A program made the position numbers and the translations under genes. From Zwartia panacis (GTDB taxonomy: Bacteria; Pseudomonadota; Gammaproteobacteria; Burkholderiales; Burkholderiaceae_B): 64,000 nucleotides of DNA. The stretch spans positions 81,831-145,830 of the forward strand of contig NZ_JAUHHF010000008.1 of NCBI RefSeq assembly GCF_030410395.1, given 5' to 3'. How positions within the stretch are numbered: position 1 is the stretch's first letter; every line of letters starts with the position of its first letter. Below the pieces are notes generated by a model. It worked only from the letters and a program-made list of their open reading frames with translations. It had not been told where the DNA came from and did no database searches. This document shows, piece after piece, positions 35,149 through 44,026 of this stretch.

Positions 35149-35537
35149 AGCGAGTATTTCAATATCAGCAGTGCGCGAGAATTGGCGCGGCCGTAATCTT
35201 CGATCAGCGAAACAATTTCACTTTTATCCAGAGGACTCAGCCCTAGAGCCTGGCGCACAGGTGCAGGCCAAGGCGTCACTGATTCAACAAGCGTCGTTTG
35301 TTGACGTAAGGTGCGAGCAGACTCATTGAGAACTTGGCTGGCATAAAGAGGCTTGGCCAAGGACCATGTGAGCTCGAGCCCACCCGGTATAGTCGCCAGA
35401 TGTTTCCAAATCAAATTCACAAAGGGCACGCCCAAGGTTGTTTTGATATCTGAAAAGATCGCCGCTACCCTAGGATCGGCCTCCTTCTCAGAAACTGTAG
35501 GGATGTAGTCAAGATGGTGCGGAGATGTGGCGTTCAT
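35145..35537 (-). CDS. DehI-type 2-haloacid dehalogenase, N-terminal half
   Basis: 130 residues. EKEADPRVAAIFSDIKTTLGVPFVNLIWKHLATIPGGLELTWSLAKPLY is the first DehI-family repeat, and GLSPLDKSEIVSLIEDYGRANSRALLIL is the helix that leads into the second repeat in intact proteins. It ends at an ATGA junction with the downstream half. DehI enzymes remove halogen from D- and L-2-haloacids without a covalent intermediate. Whether the two polypeptides assemble is untested. Confidence 0.65.
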   Translation of the reverse strand: MNATSPHHLDYIPTVSEKEADPRVAAIFSDIKTTLGVPFVNLIWKHLATIPGGLELTWSLAKPLYASQVLNESARTLRQQTTLVESVTPWPAPVRQALGLSPLDKSEIVSLIEDYGRANSRALLILKYSL

Positions 35538-35735
35538 AGAGATCGAGTCCTGATCATGGCCTGAAATATCACTATTTTCTGAAGTAATGTAATTGCTTTT
35601 TTATCCAAAATGACATTGAGGTTTAAATAACTCTTCATTCAGCTTTGCAAATACACACTATTTAGTTACATTTATTTGGTCATATCGACGATCTATTCTG
35701 ATCGCGAAATATATAAAAATAACTTGGAGACAAAA

Positions 35736-36197
35736 ATGGCAATTGTGAACTTGAACGTCAACGGCAAGTCTCATCGAGTAGAGGTCGAAGATGACACCCC
35801 TCTTCTCTATGCGCTGCGTGATCACCTTGAGGTGAACGGTCCAAAATTTGGCTGTGGGCTCGGACAGTGCGGTGCCTGCACTGTGGTGGTCGATGGCCAA
35901 GCGGTCAGATCCTGTGTGACCCCCACTACCGTGGTACAAGGCAAAGGGGTCACGACGCTCGAAGGCCTTGGCAGCTCGAAAAAGCCTGGCAAATTACAAC
36001 AAGCTTTCATCGACGAGCAGGCTGTGCAATGCGGCTATTGCATCAATGGCATGATCATGACTGCGAGCGCTTTTCTGGCCAACAATAAAAATCCAACAGA
36101 CGCACAAATTACTGAAGCACTTGCTGGCAACCTGTGCCGTTGTGGGACGCACCAACGGATTGTGGCGGCGGTTAAACGCTATATCGCCACTGCCTGA
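35736..36197 (+). CDS. Isoquinoline 1-oxidoreductase-like [2Fe-2S] subunit (IorA-type)
   Basis: 153-residue iron-sulfur subunit of a molybdenum hydroxylase. The plant-type cluster is CGLGQCGACTVVVDGQAVRSC (residues about 44-64) and the second cluster CGYCINGM...GNLCRCGTHQRI. GGAGA lies before ATG 35736. It is 35 bases upstream of the large subunit, and there is no separate FAD subunit, which is characteristic of the IorAB group that uses membrane or c-type electron acceptors. Confidence 0.9.
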   Translation: MAIVNLNVNGKSHRVEVEDDTPLLYALRDHLEVNGPKFGCGLGQCGACTVVVDGQAVRSCVTPTTVVQGKGVTTLEGLGSSKKPGKLQQAFIDEQAVQCGYCINGMIMTASAFLANNKNPTDAQITEALAGNLCRCGTHQRIVAAVKRYIATA

Positions 36198-36232
36198 CCC
36201 CCACCACAACACACATCTCCACAGGTGAACTC

Positions 36233-38467
36233 ATGAATGCACTTACACGACGCGATTTCCTGAAAGCAAGTGGCGCTGGCCTGCTCGTGGTCAGCTTTTC
36301 AATGAAGATAGCTGAGGCATCGACCGACTATGGTTTGAGGCCTCCGAAAAGTGTGGCAAAAGATCAGCTCGATTCTTGGCTGACGATTGACCGCACCGGA
36401 AAAATTACGGTCTTTGTTGGCAAGGTTGATTTGGGTACCGGTACAAAAACAGCCTTGTCTCAAATTGCAGCGGACGAGCTCTATGTCCCTTTTGAGCGTA
36501 TCGACATGGTCATGGGCGATACGGCGACCACACCAGACCAGTGGTTGACCGGTGCTGCCATTACTTTGTCTCAAGGCGGGAGCGAGTTGCGGATCGCGGC
36601 GGCCAATGCCCGTCAGGCACTCCTCACGCGTGCTGCGGAGCAGTTAAAAGTACCTCTGACCGAGCTGAGTATCAAAGACGGCGTGATCTCCGCGACATCC
36701 AAACCCAATCAAACCCTCGCCTATGGTGAATTGATTGGCGATGGTTTCCAGATCAAGGTTGATCCAAAAGCAAAAGTTAAACCCCACACCGAATATACAG
36801 TGGTGGGCAAGTCGGTCCAGCGCGTTGATATTCCAGATAAAGTTTCTGGCGAACATCCCTTCGTACACGATTTCCGTCTGCCCGGCATGTTGCATGCCCG
36901 GGTGATTCGACCCCTGGATATCGGGGCAACCGTTGTCAGTGTTGATGACTCCGCAGCCAAAAAAATAAAAGGCTATGTCCAGACCGTTCGTAAAGACAAT
37001 TTCCTTGCGGTGGTTTGCAAAGACGAGTGGAGCGCAGTGAAAGCCGCCAACGCTGTAAAAGTCACGTGGTCGGCTGGCCGGGAATTACCACCACGCGACC
37101 AAATATTTAATTACTGGCGCCAGCTGCCCATTGCAAAGACAGACATCACGCAAAACGTGGGCGATGTCGATGCGGCATTGTCCTCCGGTGCGAAACGCGT
37201 CAAAGCGACTTACAACTTTGCGGTGCAGACGCACGCCTCCTCGGGACCTTCCTGTGCGGTTGCGGACTTCCGTGACGGGAAAATGACGCTTTGGTCGGCT
37301 TCGCAAGCGACACATTCCATGCAGGAAGAAATCGCGAATATCACCAAACTCCCAAAAGAATCGATTCGTTTGGTGTATCTGGATGGTTCTGGTTGCTACG
37401 GACGCAACGGTCATGAGGATGCAACTGCCGATGCGGCACTGATTGCACAAATGATCGGAAAGCCTGTGCGTGTGCAGTGGATGAGACAAGATGAAACCGC
37501 CCTGGCGCCCAAGAGCCCGCCACGGACCATGGATTTTGAAGCGAGCTTTGATGCGCAGGGTAATCTGACAGGATGGCAAAGCGACTTTTACATCGCGCTG
37601 AATCATATCGCAGCCTTCAAACCGCTGGACTTTCCGCTGCTCGCCTCAGCAGACACGGGCAATCCTCGTCCCGGTAATTGGGTCGGATTCTTGTTTCAAA
37701 ACTCGGCAGCACCCTATGTGTTGCCAAATATCAAGGTCACGACTAAGCACATTGATCAGTCAATATTCCGCGCCTCGCATTTGCGGAGTCCCGGCCGTAT
37801 CGAAAACAGCTTTGCCAACGAGTCCTTTATGGACGAGCTCGCAGCTGCAGCGAAAGCAGACCCGGCTGAATTCAGGATGAAACATCTCTCTGATCCGCGC
37901 GCCTTGGATGTGATCAAGGCGGTACTCAAAGCGTCCAACTGGCAAACACGTCCGGGACCCAATCCTGCAAGCGCGCAAGGAGAAATCGCAAAAGGGCGCG
38001 GCATCTCGTATGTTCGCTATAACAATGCCATTACCTACGTCGCCACCGTCGCAGAGGTCGAAGTCAATCGCACGACCGGCCAGATCAAAGTGACACGCGT
38101 ATGCGTCGCCCATGATTGCGGTCAAATTGTGAATCCGGATGGCGTGATCAATCAGATTGAAGGTGGCGTCATTCAAACTGTCAGTCGCACGCTGATGGAA
38201 GAAGTGAAATGGAACGGCAGTACTGTCACAAGCGTGGACTGGGCAAGCTATCCGATCTTGCGTTTCCCGGACGTACCTAAAGTAGAAACAGTACTGATCG
38301 ACCGTCCGGGTCAACCGGTCTGGGGTGCGGGAGAACAAACGCCAACGACCGTACCCGCTGCGATTGCAAATGCCGTGTTCGATGCGATCGGCGTGCGTTT
38401 GCGTTCCATCCCGTTCACACCCGCTTCCGTCAAGGTCGCGATGAGTGAGGCATCGAAAGTCGCTTAA
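36233..38467 (+). CDS. Isoquinoline 1-oxidoreductase-like molybdopterin subunit (IorB-type)
   Basis: 744 residues. The N-terminus MNALTRRDFLKASGAGLLVVSFS is a Tat signal, so the enzyme is exported folded with its cofactor. Molybdopterin contacts are seen in GKVDLGTGTKTALSQIAADEL, GSGCYGRNGHEDATADAAL and SHLRSPGRIENSFANESFMDEL, and the catalytic Glu is in WGAGEQTPTTVPAAIANAV. It hydroxylates an N-heterocycle or aldehyde; the substrate cannot be read. A strong terminator follows. Confidence 0.9.
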   Translation: MNALTRRDFLKASGAGLLVVSFSMKIAEASTDYGLRPPKSVAKDQLDSWLTIDRTGKITVFVGKVDLGTGTKTALSQIAADELYVPFERIDMVMGDTATTPDQWLTGAAITLSQGGSELRIAAANARQALLTRAAEQLKVPLTELSIKDGVISATSKPNQTLAYGELIGDGFQIKVDPKAKVKPHTEYTVVGKSVQRVDIPDKVSGEHPFVHDFRLPGMLHARVIRPLDIGATVVSVDDSAAKKIKGYVQTVRKDNFLAVVCKDEWSAVKAANAVKVTWSAGRELPPRDQIFNYWRQLPIAKTDITQNVGDVDAALSSGAKRVKATYNFAVQTHASSGPSCAVADFRDGKMTLWSASQATHSMQEEIANITKLPKESIRLVYLDGSGCYGRNGHEDATADAALIAQMIGKPVRVQWMRQDETALAPKSPPRTMDFEASFDAQGNLTGWQSDFYIALNHIAAFKPLDFPLLASADTGNPRPGNWVGFLFQNSAAPYVLPNIKVTTKHIDQSIFRASHLRSPGRIENSFANESFMDELAAAAKADPAEFRMKHLSDPRALDVIKAVLKASNWQTRPGPNPASAQGEIAKGRGISYVRYNNAITYVATVAEVEVNRTTGQIKVTRVCVAHDCGQIVNPDGVINQIEGGVIQTVSRTLMEEVKWNGSTVTSVDWASYPILRFPDVPKVETVLIDRPGQPVWGAGEQTPTTVPAAIANAVFDAIGVRLRSIPFTPASVKVAMSEASKVA

Positions 38468-38485
38468 TGATTCTCTGGTTACTCA

Positions 38486-38520
38486 AACAGCCCTTCAATC
38501 ATTCGAAGGGCTGTTTTTTT
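38486..38520 (+). terminator. Rho-independent terminator after iorB-type gene
   Basis: Stem AACAGCCCTTC (38486-38496) / GAAGGGCTGTT (38505-38515), 8-base loop, then T-run to 38520. It lies between convergent genes. Confidence 0.92.
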
Positions 38521-38528
38521 ATCCTGGA

Positions 38529-39206
38529 CTAATGACCGCCGCCCATTTTTTTATGTTCGAAACGACTCAAGATCCTCACCAGCGGCCACAATAAGACCAG
38601 GTAGAAAATCGCAGCCAGAACGATCGGAGATGGGTTGTAGAACAACGACTGCGCATCGCGTGCGACGCGCAATAATTCAGGCATTGCCACGGCACTGGCA
38701 AGCGTTGTGAGCTTAATGACCTCAATCGTATTGCTGATGAGGTCAGGCATGACATTTCGCGTTGCTTGTGGAATCTGTATATGAATCAACGTCTGGGTCG
38801 CTGACAAACCTGTCGAGCGCGCGGCTTCAATTTGACCGTTCGGAACACTTTCGAGACCGGCCCTGAAAATCTCCCCATAATAGGATGAGTTATTCAGCAT
38901 AAAGCCGATCACGACCGCGAGCAGCTTGGGAAGCTCCCAGCCAAGAAAGGGTGTACCGTAATAAATAAAGATCAACAGTACGAGCGGCGGCAAGGCTCTG
39001 AACACATCGATGTAGATCGCCAAGAGTGCGCGGGCCCAGCGTTTTTTAAGTGTGATAGACAGTACGCCGACAAGCAAGCCCGATGCCAAACCGAAGGGGA
39101 TGACCAGAGCCGACAACAAGAGCGTATTGAGCAAGCCTTTTAGCAAAAAAGGTGCGACTTCTATGTAAATCGGAATATTGAAAAAACTTTTAAATATCTC
39201 GTCCAT
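38529..39206 (-). CDS. Polar amino acid ABC transporter permease (second)
   Basis: 225-residue HisM-type permease. It has LLKGLLNTLLLSALVIPFGLASGLLVGVLS, the PPLVLLIFIYYG helix, and the EAA loop GEIFRAGLESVPNGQIEAARSTGLSATQTLIHIQIPQA. The start is ATG 39206, eight bases after the paired permease. With 39215-41567 it forms a complete amino-acid-type ABC importer. It probably brings in a hydantoin, carbamoyl amino acid or amino acid for the enzymes next to it. Confidence 0.88.
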   Translation of the reverse strand: MDEIFKSFFNIPIYIEVAPFLLKGLLNTLLLSALVIPFGLASGLLVGVLSITLKKRWARALLAIYIDVFRALPPLVLLIFIYYGTPFLGWELPKLLAVVIGFMLNNSSYYGEIFRAGLESVPNGQIEAARSTGLSATQTLIHIQIPQATRNVMPDLISNTIEVIKLTTLASAVAMPELLRVARDAQSLFYNPSPIVLAAIFYLVLLWPLVRILSRFEHKKMGGGH

Positions 39207-39214
39207 AGCGCTCT

Positions 39215-39892
39215 CTATTGCTTCCAGCGAAAACGAGTTTCGGTCCAGCGTCCAAGTAGAACGACCGGGATGAAGATCACCAGACAACCAATCGCACCTA
39301 GCATGAGAGGCGTTGCATTACCGGAGTTACTCATAGCGGATTGCGAGTTGTTTAACACCTCGCTCAGGCCGACCACCGAACCCAGAGCTGTGCTTTTCGT
39401 GATGGCGATCACACGGTTGGTCAAGGGTGCCACCGTTAAGCGAACGGCTTGCGGCAATACGACATAGAGCATGCTTTGCAGCCAGCTCAGACCTGTTGAG
39501 CGTGCTGCCTCTGACTGACCTTTCGGAACCGAGACGATTCCTGCCCAGCAAATTTCCTCGACAAAAGCCGCCAAAACAAGTGAAAGTGCGAGCCACGTGG
39601 CGGTAAATGCCGACATTGAAATCTGAATGTAGGGAAACGCGAAAAACAACATCATGATGACGACAAGCGGCGGCAAAGCACGCATGATGTCGGCAAAGCA
39701 AATAATGAAGAAATTCAATGGCTTGATTTGCAACGCGCGAAGCACCGAAAGCGCCATGCCTACGAAGAGTCCAGTGATAGCGACGACGAAACCGAGTTCG
39801 ATCGTCACCATCATGCCCTTGAGAATATCAGGGAGATACTCCCAGGCAATCTCAAGGTTGAAAAACGAAAAGACGAGTGCTTTTAAATCCAT
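39215..39892 (-). CDS. Polar amino acid ABC transporter permease (first)
   Basis: 225-residue HisQ-type permease with WEYLPDILKGMMVTIELGFVVAITGLFVGMALSVLR, ALPPLVVIMMLFFAFPY and the EAA loop EEICWAGIVSVPKGQSEAARSTGLSWLQSMLYVVLPQA. Five or six membrane helices. Paralogous to the other permease, as usual for His/Gln-type importers. Confidence 0.88.
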   Translation of the reverse strand: MDLKALVFSFFNLEIAWEYLPDILKGMMVTIELGFVVAITGLFVGMALSVLRALQIKPLNFFIICFADIMRALPPLVVIMMLFFAFPYIQISMSAFTATWLALSLVLAAFVEEICWAGIVSVPKGQSEAARSTGLSWLQSMLYVVLPQAVRLTVAPLTNRVIAITKSTALGSVVGLSEVLNNSQSAMSNSGNATPLMLGAIGCLVIFIPVVLLGRWTETRFRWKQ

Positions 39893-39911
39893 GTGCGTCG
39901 CTCACCCATGA

Positions 39912-40658
39912 TCAAGCGGCGTGTTCGCTCATGCGAGCGAGAAACGACTGCGTGCGGGCGTGTGTCGGTGCGCCAAATATTTGTTGCGGCGTTCCTTGTT
40001 CGACGATCTTTCCTGCATCCATGAATACAACATGATCCGCAGCGGCGCGGGCAAAACCCATCTCATGGCTGACCACCACCATCGTCATACCGTCGTCTTT
40101 GAGTTCACGCATCACTTTGAGGACATCGCCCACAAGTTCAGGGTCAAGCGCACTGGTTGGTTCGTCAAACAAGACAACCTTCGGACGCAGCGCGAGCGAA
40201 CGTGCGATCCCGACACGTTGCTGCTGACCACCCGACAACTGGTCCGGAAAGGCTGATGCCTTTTCCAGCAAACCCACACGTTTGAGTGCATCGAGTCCGC
40301 GCGTATTCGCTTCCTCTTTGGAAAGCTTCTGAACTTTGCGCAAGGCGAGTGTCACGTTATCCAACACGGACATATGTCGGTATAAATTGAAATGCTGAAA
40401 CACCATGCCGATATTCTGCCGGATGCGGTTTAGATCGGCACCGGCGGCAGTGATGTCTTCTTGATCCACCAAAATGGACCCTGAACTTGGCTCCTCGAGC
40501 CTGTTGCAGCATCGCAGAAGAGTGCTCTTGCCCGACCCGGAAGGTCCGATCATGAAAACAAGCTGCCCCTTTGTGACATTCAAATCGATGCCTTTGAGTA
40601 CTTCATTCGCACCAAAAGATTTGTGGAGACTTGTGATTTTCAGGATCGGGTTTTCCAT
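39912..40658 (-). CDS. Polar amino acid ABC transporter ATP-binding protein
   Basis: 248 residues. Walker A GPSGSGKSTLLRC near residue 38, Q-loop GMVFQHFNLYRHMSVLDNV, signature LSGGQQQRVGIAR, Walker B VVLFDEPTSALDPELV, switch VVSHEM. This is the GlnQ/HisP class. It is followed by the two permeases and preceded by the binding protein on the same strand. Confidence 0.92.
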   Translation of the reverse strand: MENPILKITSLHKSFGANEVLKGIDLNVTKGQLVFMIGPSGSGKSTLLRCCNRLEEPSSGSILVDQEDITAAGADLNRIRQNIGMVFQHFNLYRHMSVLDNVTLALRKVQKLSKEEANTRGLDALKRVGLLEKASAFPDQLSGGQQQRVGIARSLALRPKVVLFDEPTSALDPELVGDVLKVMRELKDDGMTMVVVSHEMGFARAAADHVVFMDAGKIVEQGTPQQIFGAPTHARTQSFLARMSEHAA

Positions 40659-40706
40659 GGGCTATCCAATCGGGCAAGTTTTACTGAATGGTGAGCGCTA
40701 AATGGA

Positions 40707-41567
40707 TTAACACTTCAGATTGACGGGAGTGGGATCGTAGCCAGGCATATTCGGCACACCCTGACCAGGTGTGACGGTGACAGCTGCAGAACCTGGCTCT
40801 GGTGTAAATCCAAACCACTTTTGCGCAAGCTTTGAAACCGTGCCGTCTTGCTTCAGACATTTGAGGGCACTGGAAATGCGGTCACGGCCCTCTTTGTCAT
40901 CCAAGCGGAACGCAAGTGCCCACACCAATCCTGTCGGCAGTACATAGGTCATCTTCACTGCAGGGTTCTGCTTGGCAGACCAGGCGGCAACCGTGTTGCC
41001 GGCCATATTTGCATAGGCGCGTCCAGACTGGACTGCCTGGAGAGCATCTGCATTGGTAGCATAGACATCATATTTAAAACCGTATTTAGCGGCATTATCT
41101 TTTGCCCAGTTCTCGTAAGCCGAACCTTTATTCACGGCGATTGTTTTCCCTTTCAAGTCCTCAAGGGACTTCATGTCAGGAGTTTTCTTTGCCTGGACAA
41201 AAGCAAAGTCTGTATTGAGATAGCCCTCGGAAAAAAGCAGGGCTTTGGCGCGTGCCTCAGTGACTGTCGTGGGCGCCAGGACAAAATCATATTTCTTTGC
41301 ATTCAAGCCAGGGATGAGCGCCGAAAACTCAGTACCTTCGATTGTGATTTTCGTACCCAGCTGTTTGGCAAGAGCCTGACCCAGTTCGACGTTAAAACCA
41401 TCAATACCCCCCCCGAGCTTGGGCATCGCATGTGGCGCGAAAGTTGCGTCCACTCCTGTCGCCAGGGGCTTGTTCGCCCATGCCGCCGAGGCGCAGGTTG
41501 CGCTCATTGCGATAACAAGTCCAAAACGTACTGCGCGCTTCGACAAAGAAGAAAAACTAGTCATCAT
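40707..41567 (-). CDS. Amino acid ABC transporter substrate-binding protein
   Basis: 286 residues with a signal peptide (RFGLVIAMSATCASAAWA). The mature SBP_bac_3 fold opens with LATGVDATFAPHAMPKLGGGIDGFNVELGQALAKQLG and continues LIPGLNAKKYDFVLAPTTVTEARAKALLFSEGYL and LEDLKGKTIAVNKGSAYE. Two adjacent ATGs (41567, 41564) share an AGGA; the second is spaced better. Ligand probably a hydantoin-derived or carbamoyl amino acid, by context. Confidence 0.88.
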   Translation of the reverse strand: MMTSFSSLSKRAVRFGLVIAMSATCASAAWANKPLATGVDATFAPHAMPKLGGGIDGFNVELGQALAKQLGTKITIEGTEFSALIPGLNAKKYDFVLAPTTVTEARAKALLFSEGYLNTDFAFVQAKKTPDMKSLEDLKGKTIAVNKGSAYENWAKDNAAKYGFKYDVYATNADALQAVQSGRAYANMAGNTVAAWSAKQNPAVKMTYVLPTGLVWALAFRLDDKEGRDRISSALKCLKQDGTVSKLAQKWFGFTPEPGSAAVTVTPGQGVPNMPGYDPTPVNLKC

Positions 41568-41575
41568 CAGTCCTT

Positions 41576-42523
41576 TTAGAGCAGTGGAGGTTTACCCAAC
41601 GCAGAACCTGGGCCGACACGCTCTGTGATGAGCGTGTAATGTTCAGGACGACGATGGGCGGCAAAATTAAAGATGTGCTGCTTGAATGTATCGCCGAGCG
41701 CAAGATCGGCTTGACAGAAAATCACCTCGTCATCTTCGCCTTGCGCCTGGGCAACAATTTCTCCGGTAGGCGCCACAATAGCGGATCCGGCGAACAGGTG
41801 GAATCCATCTTCTTTGCCTGCCTTGCCAGCCGCAGCCACCCATACACAGTTTTGATAAGCAGCGGCCTGAAGAGACAACAGATGGTGAAACATTCTTAGA
41901 TGTGGTGGTTCGTTCCAATGAATGTTTTGCGATGGCGTGTTATAGCCGACCGCAACGATTTCAGCGTTTTGCAGAGCCAGTACTCGCCATGCTTCGCCCC
42001 AGCGACGATCGTTGCACAACAGCATCCCGATGCGCGAATCCATGGTTTCCCAAACGTTGAAACCTTCGTTACCGACCTCGAAATATTTTTTCTCAAGATG
42101 CTGGAATGGTGCGTGCGATTTGTTGTCGCTGTGACCAGGCAAGTGGATTTTTCGATAACGACCGACAATTTCCGCCTGTTGATTCACCAGGATTGAGGTG
42201 TTAAAGCGTTTGCCTTCTTTGGAAACTTCAGCGTAGCCGAGATAAAAACCGATACTGAGTTTTTTAGCTGTATCAAACAATATTTGCGTATCCGCACTTG
42301 GCATCGTTTTTTCAAAATAACGCTCGATCGCTTCTTCTTCGCTCATCCAGTAGCGCGGAAAAAATGTCGTCAGCGCAAGTTCTGGAAAAACTACCATTTT
42401 CGCGCCGCGACCTGCGGCCTCTTTCATCATCTCCAGCAATCGGGCAACCGCCTGCTGACGAGTGTCTTGTGGTTGAATGGGCCCCAGTTGCGCCACAGCC
42501 AACCCGAAGGGACGTTTGCTCAT
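41576..42523 (-). CDS. N-carbamoyl-D-amino acid hydrolase
   Basis: 315-residue nitrilase-superfamily amidase. The Glu-Lys-Cys triad is clear: VVFPELALTTFFPRYW, RKIHLPGH and LLCNDRRWGEAWRVLALQNAEIVAVGYNTP, which is the DCase version (CNDRRW) rather than beta-ureidopropionase. It converts N-carbamoyl-D-amino acids to D-amino acids, ammonia and CO2, the step after hydantoinase, whose gene ends two bases upstream. Confidence 0.93.
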   Translation of the reverse strand: MSKRPFGLAVAQLGPIQPQDTRQQAVARLLEMMKEAAGRGAKMVVFPELALTTFFPRYWMSEEEAIERYFEKTMPSADTQILFDTAKKLSIGFYLGYAEVSKEGKRFNTSILVNQQAEIVGRYRKIHLPGHSDNKSHAPFQHLEKKYFEVGNEGFNVWETMDSRIGMLLCNDRRWGEAWRVLALQNAEIVAVGYNTPSQNIHWNEPPHLRMFHHLLSLQAAAYQNCVWVAAAGKAGKEDGFHLFAGSAIVAPTGEIVAQAQGEDDEVIFCQADLALGDTFKQHIFNFAAHRRPEHYTLITERVGPGSALGKPPLL

Positions 42524-42525
42524 GA

Positions 42526-44010
42526 TCAGTGCCTCTCCGATGGATCGACTGAAAAATATTTACGCATGACGGAATTAGGATTGCCATTTAGACGCTGGCG
42601 CAAGACGGGCTCAGGCGTCGAGCGCTTAACGAACTTTCCGGAACCACGCGCGACTTTGAGCTCACCATCTGACACGACCAAACGTCCGCGACTAAATACC
42701 TTTTCAGGCCAGCCGTTAATTTGCTTTCCTTCATAGGGTGTGTAGCCGACGTTATCGTGCAACATAGTCGTTGAAATCGTGACGGCTTTCTCAGGATTCC
42801 AAATCGCCAAGTCCGCATCGCTTCCGACTGCGATCGTCCCTTTTTGTGGATACATCCCGTACGTGCGGGCATGATTCGTTGCGGTGACTGCGACAAAACG
42901 TTCGATTGTCATGCGCCCTTTCAATACGCCCTCAGAAAATAGCAAAGGCATGCGTACTTCGAGTCCCGGAACACCATTGGCCATATCTTTAAAAGTCGTC
43001 GCATCGCCCTTGGGCAATTTGCCCGACTCATCAAATCGATAAGGAGCATGGTCGGAGGAAAACATCTGCAAGGTTCCATTGATCAACCCTTGCCAGACTG
43101 CCTCTTGCGAAACTTCGTCGCCGGGCGGGGGACTGCAACAAAACTTTGCGCCCTCCAGTCCAGGCAAATCAATGTCTTTTGCGGTGAGAAAGAGATATTG
43201 CGGGCAGCTTTCCGCATGAATGGGCAAACCCAGCGCTTGTGAAGCGTGAATGACTCGAACCGCCTCCTGTCCCGCCACGTGGACAATCAGCAAAGGCACA
43301 TCAACTAAACGCGCGAGCGTCACCGCACGATTGGTGGCCTCGCTTTCCGCGAGACTGGTGTGCGCGACCGCATGATATTTTGGTGCTGTCAGACCCCGAT
43401 CCACTAAACGACGGGCAATCCAGCGAATCATGTCATTGTTTTCCGCATGCACCATGACGAGCGCGCCCTCTTTGCTGGCGCACTCCAGTACATCGAGGAC
43501 TTGATAGTCATCGAGTTTCATGCGGTCATAAGTCATGTAAATCTTGAACGATGTCACACCGTTTTTAATGACTTCGGGCAAATGCTGCTCAAGCGCTTCG
43601 GGCGTAGGATCTGCCAATATCAGATGAAACCCGTAGTCGATCACTGCTTTTTCAGCTGCGCGTTTCGAGTAATCCGCAACCACCTCGGGAATTTTGTTAC
43701 CGCGATGCTGCGCGGCAAAGGGGACGATCGTCGTCGTACCGCCAAACGCCGCGGATACGGTCGCGCTGTAGAAATCGTCCGCGCACATCATGCCCATGCC
43801 AGAGAGCTGCTCGACGTGACAATGGCTGTCAATTCCGCCTGGCAACACCCAGCGTCCTGCCGCATCGACGTCCTGTTTACCTGCCGGCAAATTTTTAGCA
43901 ATCGCGGTGATCACACCATCCTTGATACCGATATCGGCGTAATAGGTCTCGTTCGCGGTACAAATTCTGCCATGACGAATGGTCACATCGAATGTGGTGC
44001 TGGTGCTCAT
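42526..44010 (-). CDS. hydA: Dihydropyrimidinase / D-hydantoinase
   Basis: 494-residue cyclic amidohydrolase that opens hydantoins or dihydropyrimidines to N-carbamoyl acids. It has the zinc motif GGIDSHCHVEQLSG, the carboxylated Lys in VTSFKIYMTYDRMKLDD, HAENNDMI, LLIVHVAGQEAVRVI with metal His, and FSSDHAPYRF with the catalytic Asp. GGAG precedes ATG 44010. Together with the carbamoylase and the racemase this gives full hydantoin-to-amino acid conversion. Confidence 0.93.
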   Translation of the reverse strand: MSTSTTFDVTIRHGRICTANETYYADIGIKDGVITAIAKNLPAGKQDVDAAGRWVLPGGIDSHCHVEQLSGMGMMCADDFYSATVSAAFGGTTTIVPFAAQHRGNKIPEVVADYSKRAAEKAVIDYGFHLILADPTPEALEQHLPEVIKNGVTSFKIYMTYDRMKLDDYQVLDVLECASKEGALVMVHAENNDMIRWIARRLVDRGLTAPKYHAVAHTSLAESEATNRAVTLARLVDVPLLIVHVAGQEAVRVIHASQALGLPIHAESCPQYLFLTAKDIDLPGLEGAKFCCSPPPGDEVSQEAVWQGLINGTLQMFSSDHAPYRFDESGKLPKGDATTFKDMANGVPGLEVRMPLLFSEGVLKGRMTIERFVAVTATNHARTYGMYPQKGTIAVGSDADLAIWNPEKAVTISTTMLHDNVGYTPYEGKQINGWPEKVFSRGRLVVSDGELKVARGSGKFVKRSTPEPVLRQRLNGNPNSVMRKYFSVDPSERH

Positions 44011-44026
44011 CTTGTTTTCTCCACTC

